DNA of 64,000 nucleotides from Macrophomina tecta (taxonomy: Eukaryota; Ascomycota; Dothideomycetes; Botryosphaeriales; Botryosphaeriaceae), in assembly GCA_024180945.1 (NCBI GenBank), contig JAKSGN010000005.1, positions 248,001-312,000 on the forward strand, in the 5' to 3' direction. Position numbers and translations under genes: made by a program. Shown in pieces: positions 56,111 through 64,000 of the stretch (the stretch's first letter is position 1; every line of letters begins with the position of its first letter). A model generated the notes under the pieces. That model searched no databases, was not told where the DNA came from, and worked only from the letters and a program-made list of their open reading frames with translations.

Positions 56111-57704
56111 ATGGCGACTGTTACCGTCACTGCTCCCTCCAACGGACACGTGGCCAAGAACTCGCTCACTGTCACTGATAACAGGACAGGAGAGGCATTC
56201 GAGTTCCCCATCACCCACAATGCGGTCAATGCGTCAGATTTCAAGAAGATCAAGGCCCCTGAGGACCCCGAGAACATCGCGGACCAGAACGAGCAGGGCC
56301 TGCGCATCTTCGATCCGGGCTATGGAAACACCTGTGTCAGCGAGAGCAAGCTTACATTCATGTACGAAGCATCATGTATCCGTTCATGGTCGAGCCAGCT
56401 AACATGAACAAAGTGATGGCCTGAAGGGTATTGTCCAGTATCGGGGCTACGACATCAGCGATCTGGTCCAAGCCAAGAAGGGATTTCTCGATACTGCACA
56501 CCTCCTTTGGTTCGGCACGCTGCCGTCTCCGGCAGAGAAGCAGCAGCTGCAGGACAAGTTGAACGCCGTTCCGCTCATCGACGACAATGTCTTCAACGTT
56601 ATCCGGTCAATGCCGTAAGTCAAGTCCTTGCCACCTCCTCCTGCCATCTCCAACCTCATGCTGACGACCACCCAGCAAGAATGGCTCACCCCTCGGCACC
56701 ATAATCGCCGGCCTCATGGCTCTGCAATCCTCCGACATGTCCCTCGTCCCCGCGCACGCGGCGCAGAACCTCTACCTCGGCAACCCGTCGCTCGTCGACG
56801 CCCAGCTCATCCGCACCATGCAATCGCTCTCGCAAATCACGGCCGCCGCGTACTGCCACCAGACCGGCCGCACCTTTACCCCACCCCGCGCAGACCTCTC
56901 CTTCATCGAGAACTTCCTCCTCATGATGGGCCACGCGGAGCCGGGCACCGGCCTCCCGAACCCGGCCTACGTCGCCAAGTTCGAGCGGCTCTGGCTGCTC
57001 ATCGCCGACCACGAGATGACGTGCTCGACGGCCGCGATGCTGCACACCGCGTCGTCGCTGCCGGACGCGCTGTCCTGCCTGGCCTCGGCCATCTCGGCGC
57101 TGTACGGGCCGCTGCACGGCGGCGCGATCGAGGTGGCGTACAAGCACATCCGCGAGCTCGGGTCCGTCGACGCCATCCCGGCCAAGATCGCGCGCGTCAA
57201 GGCGGGCAAGGAGCGCCTGTACGGGTACGGGCACCGGGTGTACCGCGTGCCGGATCCGCGGTTCAGGCACATCAGGGAGGTGCTGGAGGAGCTGACGGCG
57301 GAGATCGAGGACGACCCGCTGCTGAAGGTGGCGTTCGAGCTGGATCGCGTGGCGTCGACGGACGAGTATTTCGTAAGCAGGCGGCTGAACCCGAACGCGG
57401 ACTTGTTCGCTGGACTGGCGTACAACGCGATGTGAGTACTGTGTTCCGCTAACTTTCCGGTCGATGATGGCAGAGGAGGCTGACTCGGCGTGCGATTGAA
57501 CAGGGGCTTCGAGCCGGAGTGGATTCTGCCCATTTCGTTGATTTCGAGGGCACAGGGCTTGCTGGCGCACTGGAAGGAGGCAATGTGTAAGTTCGTCCCA
57601 TTCTCCTTGGATGTGATGCAGACTGACTCGAAGAAGCCGGGTCCGCTCGTATCTGGCGTCCAGGCCAGATTTACACTGGGGATGTCAACAAGAAGCTTGA
57701 GTAA
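56111..57704 (+). CDS. Alkylcitrate synthase (citrate/2-methylcitrate synthase family)
   Basis: Five exons (56111-56361, 56414-56614, 56676-57431, 57504-57586, 57637-57704) give 452 residues. All three catalytic residues are present: His298 in 'LYGPLHGGAIEVAY', His337 in 'YGYGHRVYRVPDPRF' and Asp393 in 'NPNADLFAGLAYNAM'. Other family blocks include 'IVQYRGYDISDLVQAK' and 'ILPISLISRAQGLLAHWKEA'; the last short exon supplies 'IWRPGQIYTGDVNKKLE'. The protein starts 'MATVTVTAPSNGHVAKNSLT', with no mitochondrial presequence and no peroxisomal C-terminal signal, so it is not the housekeeping enzyme. It should condense an acyl-CoA made by the neighbouring FAS with oxaloacetate. The last acceptor (after 57636) was chosen because the alternatives give stops. 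Confidence 0.88.
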
Positions 57705-58602
57705 GAAGCGAGTGATGAAAATATATAGTTGCAGGGGACCTGGGCAACGCCGAATTTCATTCTTCCCCTCCTCTTTCCCTTTTTCCGTTTTAAGTCAATG
57801 TGAAATAGTGAAATATTGAACAAACCTGGGAAGTTCGATAGGATCATGAAATAAAAATGTTCAAATTGTGCCTGAGATCGGCCTGTGACAATGGAAAACA
57901 AGAAACAGAAACACGAATGCTGGCTGTGTGTCTATGGAAAAGACGATTGGCGCTCGTTTCAGCGGGAATCGCAGAGCGCTCAAAATGAAGCATCGAAACG
58001 TGTCTGGTGGATTTCTCTACTCTACGCAGAGAGCGTTGGGTATGACACAGAAACATGATGACCACAGTAGTAAAAGAGGCCGCTTGTCCGGCAAGTCATA
58101 AGACGTGCGTTGTGCAGGCATTTTGGAGATGTTGTGATGGTGAAAGAAGACACGGCCACGCGGCGAGAAGAAGCCCCGCCGGAACAAAGACATTCCAACC
58201 CCGAGCCGCTTTTCGTCTCTCTCACGCCTCTGAAATCTTCCAACTTCATTACGAACTCGCAGAATAGCAAAATGAAGCATCTGATCCAGTCTGAGATGCA
58301 GTACATACCTTTAACATAACTCGTGCTGCTCAGCTCGTTGCTTGTCAGATAAATTCGTCATGGTTTCCGGCAGCATTCTTTCAGTGGATCGGTGCGCAAA
58401 CAGTACTGCTACAACTGTGGCTTCCTTGAATCTTATTGAGCTACACGACTGATCGAATTAAAGAAGCCGCCACGAAATCAAAATCCTGAGCGGAGAGGGG
58501 TGTTGCCCCTGGTCGACGGTGCACCTCTGCCAGCGAACGCATAGCTCGGAACAGTCCATGCTCAACACAAGTCCATTTTCTCTTCTTGCCAAGTGAACTA
58601 AA
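57705..58602. other. Intergenic between two convergent genes
   Basis: About 900 bp between the 3' ends of the alkylcitrate synthase and the dehydratase. Short frames only; no motif copy. Confidence 0.5.
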
Positions 58603-60267
58603 CTAAAGAGCAAAGAGATCAAGGAACTCATTCACAGGTGTCTGCTGGAGCTTTTCATCATCCTGCGCCAGCTGGAGCACGGCCTCAACCTTTTCGGGCG
58701 CCAGCTTCAGCGACAGATTCCTCCTCGCCTTCTCATACACCAGGGGGATCGATTCCGGCCGGCGGAAATGCCCCAGCGGATACTCCACCACCACATCATC
58801 CAACTCCGTTCCATCCTTCAACGTCACCTTGAGCGCGTTCGTTACACTCCTCTTCTCCGGATTGTGGTAGTCTGCCGTGAACTGCTTATCCTCTACCATC
58901 GTCGTCTTCCTCCGCAGTTCCTCTACCCGCGGATCCGTCGCCCACGCCGACCCATCCTGGTAATCTTCCGTCTCGATCTGCTTGCCCTTCAGCAGCACGA
59001 CAGCCACCATGTACTTCAAGCAGTGATCGCGGTCTGCCGGATTATGGAGCGGGCCCTGCTTGTTGATAATGATCATGCCCGCTTCCTGCGTCCTGACGTC
59101 GATCTTGGCGATGTCCTCCTCCGCCTTCAGCCCCCTCTTCCTCAACTCGTCCGCGATGACCAGCGCCGCCTCGACCGCGGTCATGCCATGCCCCTCGGCC
59201 GTGTTGACCTTGAACAGCACCGTCTCCGCCACCCAGCTGCCAAACGGCTTTGCGAGCACAAACTCCTTCCCGCCGAACAGCACGTCGTAGAACCCCCAGC
59301 GGCTCGCCGTCAGCGCCGAGTGCGCGCCGGGCTGCCCCGCGCGCGCCAGCAGCGCGAGGTGCACCGCCCGCTGGCAGGCGTCGCCCGCCGCCCAGCCTTT
59401 GCGCGGGCCCGTGTTGGGCGCTTGCCGGTAGGCGCGCAGCGGGTGCCCGTCGAGCCAGGCGTGCGAGACGGCGGCGAGGGCTTGCGCGCGGGGCAGGCCG
59501 ATCAGCCACGATACGACGGCCGTCGAGGCGACTTTGACGAGGATCACGTGGTCGAGGCCGACGCGGTTGAAGGCGTTGGCGATTTGGAAGACGCCCTGGA
59601 TTTCGTAGGCTTTGATGAGCGCGGTGAGGACGGTGCGGACGGTGATGGGGAGGTTGGCGGTGCGGGCGAAGATGGAAGAGGCGGCAAGGATGGCCCCGAG
59701 GTTGTCTGTTGCGTGGGATGTGGTTAGCTGGTTGGGAGTGGGACGGGAGACTGCTATGATGCTAGAGTAAAGGTATGGGTGAGAATGGAAACTGTAGCCC
59801 ATGCGCTGTTCAGATCTCTCCAGCCCCGTGTTTTCATTCCGGTGGGGCGTGCGTCAAACTTGGGGAAAGGTTTCTGGGATTGAGGCTAATGAATAACCAG
59901 AGGAAAACATCGTACCTGACGGGTGGCCCCATTCCGCACCGGGAAAAGCATCGTTGTGATCGAGATAGCGGATGGATGCACCCATATCGAATGCGCCTTT
60001 GTAGATATCGAGCTGGTATGATGTTCCAGGCAGCTTGAAGCCGTTGGGCAGAATCTCGGGGCTGCCGACGGGGGGACCAACCAAGCTGGCCAGCTCCGCG
60101 CTGGTGGCCAGACCCTCGCAAGCACAGCCCAAGGCATCGATCAGCGTGGCCTTTGCGCGGGCCCAGGCCGCGGGACTCTCCGGCGTATAGTCGTACGCAT
60201 AGTCGACAATGGAGGATATGACGCTGTCATACGGGTGGACCGAGTTGTCATCGCCGGTTGGGGCCAT
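58603..60267 (-). CDS. Alkylcitrate dehydratase (2-methylcitrate dehydratase, PrpD type)
   Basis: Two exons (60267-59916, 59705-58603) give 484 residues, the usual PrpD length. The N-terminal part reads 'KATLIDALGCACEGLATSAE' and 'GASIRYLDHNDAFPGAEWGH'. After the intron come 'DNLGAILAASSIF', 'AYEIQGVFQIANAFNRVGLD', 'DGHPLRAYRQAPNTGPRKGW' and 'GPLHNPADRDHCLKYMVAVV'. 'LDHNDAF..AEWGHPSDNLG' is the hallmark of true methylcitrate dehydratases, in contrast to the other MmgE/PrpD gene of the cluster. It should remove water from an alkylcitrate to give an alkylaconitate. The intron is 210 bp. A Met at 60324 would add a hydrophobic leader; I prefer 60267 because the family is cytosolic or mitochondrial. 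It is divergent from FAS beta across motif site F. Confidence 0.88.
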
Positions 60268-60380
60268 GGCGAAGGGGCGAAAACAGAGCAGCAGCAAGGA
60301 TAGAGAGAGCTGGAGGTGTCTCAACGGAAGAAAACGCTCGCCAATACTTCAAACTTACGGTTCTGGATGTTGAACGGGTC

Positions 60381-60400
60381 CTCGGTTCTCGGCGGCCGAG
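60381..60400 (+). promoter_or_regulatory. AflR-type cluster motif, site F
   Basis: CTCGGTTCTCGGCGGCCGAG, a perfect match. It lies 114 bp before the dehydratase start and 303 bp before the FAS beta start, in their shared 435-bp divergent promoter. Confidence 0.72.
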
Positions 60401-62610
60401 CGCGGGAGCAGTGTTGACGGGCTCGGCCGTGCTTCTCCGCCACGACGGCATCTGCGGCCCGACTACTTGCACAAGGCCAACACCAAAAGGATTGCAACAT
60501 ACCCTTGATATGGAGGATTGGAGCATTTCGCCGGATGAAGCTGTCCAGAAGAGCCAATCTCGTTCGCTTCAGACAAATCCTCCAGCTCCCCGTGCAAGTT
60601 CTCGCTTGCCGCTGCAACACTGTCCGAACCGACGTCGCCCCCCTATCCGATCCACGGCCCGGTCCGACATCCAGTGAGTGGCTGCAAAAACCGTTCGACA
60701 TCATGTCGAGTTCTGCCTCCACATCCAGCGCTTCCTCTCCGCTGGCACGCCTCCATCTCGTCTCTGCAGGAGTAAAGTGCGCACTCGATGTGGATTCTTC
60801 CCAGCTGGCTCCTTTGGCTGGCCACGGCGACGAATTCATCAATTCACTCCATGGGGATGAGCATCCGCCTTCTTCACCTGCGTCATTGGCACTGCGCTTC
60901 ATCGCGTATCTCGAGTCCACCGACACAACGATACCTGCCCTCACCTCTGCCCTGAGCGCTTTCGAGACACGATTTCTCACCACAACAGACATACATACCC
61001 TTGCGCTCTCACAGCCCGGTGGTGCCCAGCAGGCACGAATGCTACTCCGAAGCTACTATGAAGCGCTCTTCCGCTGCTCCAGGAAACCCATTGCTACATC
61101 TAGTGCCCTGCTCGATGCCTCAGCGGCCTCCAAGGCACACCCGTTCCTCATTTTCGGCGGACAGGGTGCCGCCAACCCAGGCTGCTTCCAGGAGCTCCGC
61201 GGTCTCATTTCAACGTATAGGCCTCTGGTTCACACTCTCATCTCCACCGCCTCGCCAGTCCTTTTCTCGCTCTCGAGGGATCCCGCAACAAATGGATTCT
61301 ACGCAGGACGCGAGCTTGACCTTGATGCATGGCTGGCGGATCCGGATGTTGTGCCCGAATCCGATTTTCTCGCTAGTGCCGCCGTCAGTTTTCCCATCAT
61401 CGGCCTTGTCGGACTGGCACACTACTGCATCACCTGCCAGGTCCTCGGCAAAACACCCGGCGAGTTTCGTAAGCTATTGCGGGGAGTGACAGGCCACTCA
61501 CAAGGTCTCGTTGTGGCAGCAGCCGTTGCGCAGTGTTCCACATGGGACGAGTTCTACGCCGTCGCTCAGGAGGTATTGGAGCTTCTCTTCTGGACAGGAT
61601 TCGAGAGCCACATCGCGGCACCCCGGTCGGCGCTGTCGGACGCAGACATTAAGGATAGCATCGAGCACGGAGAAGGCCGGCCAGGCCTGATGCTGAGCGT
61701 GAGGGGCTTGGGAAAATCCGAGGTACAGGACCTGGTGGACAAATGTAATGCACGACTGCCCGAGAATGCGCGTATATGTGTCGCACTCCAGAACACACAG
61801 GACAACTTTACACTTGCTGGGCCTGCTCGCTCGCTGCGGGGCTTCTGTTTGCATGTTCGCCCGCTGCAGGCGGAAGATGGAGTTGATCAGTCACGTGTTC
61901 CGTACAGGAAACGGAAGAAGGCCATCAAGGCTTCTTTCCTGCCGATCAGCGCCCCCTTCCACAGCAAGTATCTGGCCAAGGCTGCGGAGAGGATCAAGGA
62001 TCAAGTGCCAACATCGAGCCTCTCGGCTGCCAATATGGCGATTCCGGTATACCACACCAAAGATGGTCAGGACCTCCGCAGCATCACTGGCCGCTCCATC
62101 ACGGATATCCTCGTCGATGCTGTGTGTACTGACTTTGTTGACTGGCCGGCATCTCTCAAGCTCTCGGGGGCCTCACACATCATCACGCTGGCTACCGGCA
62201 GGCTCGGCGACGTGGTAGAGATTGTCAAGCAGGGCGAAGGCATCATCGTCATCAACGCTGCTACAATCGCGGAGCCTGATGCTGCAAGGCTGACCAAGGT
62301 GGACCTCTTTGCCGCCCAGCTTCCGGCCGAGAAGCTCTCCACCCCATCCTGGAGCGACCTGTACCGGCCGCGGCTCGTCAAATCAGAAAACGGCGAGGTG
62401 CAACTCGACACCAAGCTCAGCCGCGTCCTGGGGACACCGCCGGTCTTCACCGCCGGCATGACGCCCACGACAGTGCACTGGGACTTTGTCTCCGCCGTCA
62501 TGAACGCCGGCTACCACATCGAGATGGCCGGTGGGGGCTACTTCTCGCCCACAACGCTCTCGGCCGCCATCACGCAACTCGCGCAATCCATCCCGCGCGG
62601 GCGCGGCATA

Positions 62611-62640
62611 CCGCACCCGTGCAAAAGTCAGGGCGCACGG
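62611..62640 (+). repeat. Left terminal inverted repeat, Tc1 element
   Basis: Thirty bases beginning CCGCACCCGTGCAAAAGTCA, identical to the reverse complement of 63890-63919. The two ends diverge immediately inside. Confidence 0.92.
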
Positions 62641-62698
62641 ACGTGCACGAGTCAAAACAACAACGTACCCTCTTCATCCCTTGCCTCATTACACCACC

Positions 62699-63785
62699 AT
62701 GCAGCGCATCTTTGGACGCGAAATTTCAGGCAATGCTAGGCAAAGGCATCAGCTTTCACATGATCAACGAGTTTCGGTTATTACACAATCGCAAGATGGT
62801 AAATCTGGGCGTCAAATTGCCCGTGAGACTCGCTTCTCAGAACACGCAATTAGGAGCTGCATCAACCACTACAATACGACTGGCCAGATTGATCTAACAC
62901 CTCGTACTGGCCGTCCCCCAAAGTCAGCCTTCGCACGGAGCGCCAGATTATTCGTTTTGTTAACCGGTTCCCAAAACTTAAGCACAGCCAGGTGATTAAG
63001 CAACTCCAGTTATCTATCCATAAAGATACGCTCAGGCGTATTCTACGCAAGAACCATATTACCAAATGGCGTGCAAAGAATCGGCCTTGGATCTCTCAAG
63101 CGAATGCCCGCATTCGGTACCAATATGCAAAGAAATACCGGTATAAGAGCTGGAGATGGTGGATGAGGGTTACGTTCGGTGATGAGTGCTCAGTTGAGCA
63201 GGGCTCTGGCCACGCACCAAGCTGGGTTTTCCGTACGCCTGGCCAGCAAAAGTGGGACCAAAGCCGGCTTAATACACGGCCACTTGGCAAGAAGGCAAGA
63301 TGTATGGTATGGGGTGGCTTTTCAGGCCAGCTAGGGGTGTCTGATTTACACGTTATGGAGCGTGATTTGGACTCTCCTAGGCAAGGCTATACTGCCAAAT
63401 CCTATATCAAAGTACTGGAGGAACAGGTGCCAAGAAACTACGACTATGGTATGTACTGGTTACAAGATGGTGCTGGTATTCATCGGGCGAACCGGGTGAA
63501 GAAATGGCTGCGTGATCACCAAATTAGGTGCATTACTCACCCCCATATTCGCCTGATCTGAACCTCCAGGAATACCTTTGGTGGCCACTAAAGATGAAGC
63601 TTCAAGAGATTGCGCCATTTATTGAGCTTGAGAAGAATCCTGAGCGCGTGGAGGCATTACTAGCTGAGTGGTTACCTAGGGCATACGCATTGGTGGAAAA
63701 ACCAAGCCTTAAAGCGCTTTGTAAAAGTATGCCACAACGGCTTGTAGATGTTATTCAAGCTGGTGGCTATCAAACTCGCTGGTAG
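62699..63785 (+). pseudogene. Tc1-type transposase with two frameshifts
   Basis: From the ATG at 62699 the first block has the paired-type helix-turn-helix ('ISGNARQRHQLSHDQRVSVI', 'SGRQIARETRFSEHAIRSCI'). The frame then slips in a C-run near 62920; the second frame gives 'LSIHKDTLRRILRKNHITKW', the first catalytic Asp in 'VTFGDECSVEQGSG' and the second in 'MYWLQDGAGIHRANRVKKWL'. A second slip near 63535 moves to the frame with 'YSPPYSPDLNLQEYLWWPLK', which holds the third acidic residue. All three catalytic positions survive, but no single frame encodes them. This copy probably cannot move by itself. Homopolymer sequencing error is the alternative for the first slip. Confidence 0.82.
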
Positions 63786-63889
63786 CCTAGCTTTATAAAG
63801 AATCAACTCTTACTGCATTTGAGCAACTCCTTGTTGAATAATACGACTCCAAAGTATTGGTGTTGGTGGCAGGATAATTAGCGCCTTGG

Positions 63890-63919
63890 CCGTGCGCCCT
63901 GACTTTTGCACGGGTGCGG
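63890..63919 (-). repeat. Right terminal inverted repeat, Tc1 element
   Basis: Mirror of the left end over 30 bases, followed by the TA target duplication and then FAS beta coding sequence. Confidence 0.92.
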
Positions 63920-64000
63920 TAACCCTCAACCTCATCTACGCCAGCCCCGAATCCATGCGCTGGCAAATCGCGCTCCTCCAAGACCTCCAACGCAAGGGCA

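Larger units (their letters stand above)
62611..63919 (+). mobile_element. Tc1/mariner-type transposon inserted in FAS beta, 1,309 bp
   Basis: Perfect 30-bp terminal inverted repeats (62611-62640 and 63890-63919) flanked by TA on both sides (62609-62610, 63920-63921). It carries one transposase region on the plus strand. Identical ends and a still-matching host frame on both sides mark a young insertion. Confidence 0.93.
60703..64000 (+). pseudogene. Fatty acid synthase subunit beta, split by a transposon, runs off the window
   Basis: From the Met at 60703 ('SSASTSSASSPLARLHLVSA') the frame runs 636 codons without intron. It contains the acetyltransferase domain with active Ser266 in 'GVTGHSQGLVVAAAVAQC' and begins the enoyl reductase domain ('FTAGMTPTTVHWDFVSAVMN', 'YHIEMAGGGYF'). 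At 62610 a Tc1/mariner element interrupts it. Coding resumes at 63922 in the matching frame ('TLNLIYASPESMRWQ') and continues past 64000. As it stands, translation enters the element and stops at 62739, leaving acetyltransferase but no complete enoyl reductase, dehydratase or malonyl/palmitoyl transferase. The upstream in-frame ATG at 60505 lies in the promoter-leader region and lacks family sequence. Without beta, alpha cannot make acyl chains, so the pathway should be dead here unless the element excises. Confidence 0.9.

Noticed and set aside
60268..60324. Upstream start giving the dehydratase a hydrophobic leader
   Set aside because: PrpD-type enzymes are not secreted. The Met at 60267 gives a normal N terminus. 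The leader may be a chance reading of the 5' untranslated region.

Overview
The window is nuclear DNA of a filamentous ascomycete (Pezizomycotina). The grounds are short GT-AG introns in most genes, Zn2Cys6 regulators, a two-gene type I fatty acid synthase, and Tc1 and pogo/Fot1 elements. Five stop codons of CpA-to-TpA type in the pogo copy suggest repeat-induced point mutation. I cannot name the genus. I saw no rRNA, tRNA or CRISPR array.

Left part (1-35 kb): loosely spaced, apparently unrelated genes and relics. In order: an ankyrin-repeat relic; a DJ-1/Hsp31-type protein; an aldo/keto reductase; a 1,853-bp pogo element; a membrane-anchored multicopper oxidase divergent from a secreted phospholipase C-type phosphoesterase; a rhodopsin-domain membrane protein; a berberine-bridge-type FAD oxidoreductase relic; an amidohydrolase; several hypothetical genes; a decaying oxalate decarboxylase; and a large Zn2Cys6 regulator.

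Right part (about 38-64 kb, running off the edge): a biosynthetic gene cluster. It holds FAS alpha and FAS beta, an alkylcitrate (citrate/methylcitrate-type) synthase, a 2-methylcitrate-dehydratase-type protein, a second MmgE/PrpD protein of the cis-aconitate-decarboxylase type, a secreted SMP-30-type lactonase, an MFS exporter, an AflR-like Zn2Cys6 regulator and a decayed TauD-type dioxygenase. By analogy with FAS-derived alkylcitrate pathways such as sporothriolide and the oryzines, the likely route runs as follows: dedicated FAS makes a medium-chain acyl-CoA; it condenses with oxaloacetate to an alkylcitrate; dehydration gives an alkylaconitate; decarboxylation gives an alkylitaconate; oxidation, lactone chemistry and export follow.

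Two results stand out. First, a 19-bp motif, [C/G]TCGGN3TCGGCNGCCGA, contains the AflR-type palindrome TCGN5CGA. It lies at seven places, only across 39.5-60.4 kb. Three copies sit in the three head-to-head promoters, others upstream of the exporter, the AflR-like gene itself and the dioxygenase relic, and one is an orphan. It outlines a regulon and its boundaries. Second, the cluster looks disabled in this strain: a 1.3-kb Tc1/mariner element with perfect 30-bp ends and TA duplication sits inside the FAS beta reading frame, and the TauD oxygenase is a multi-lesion pseudogene.
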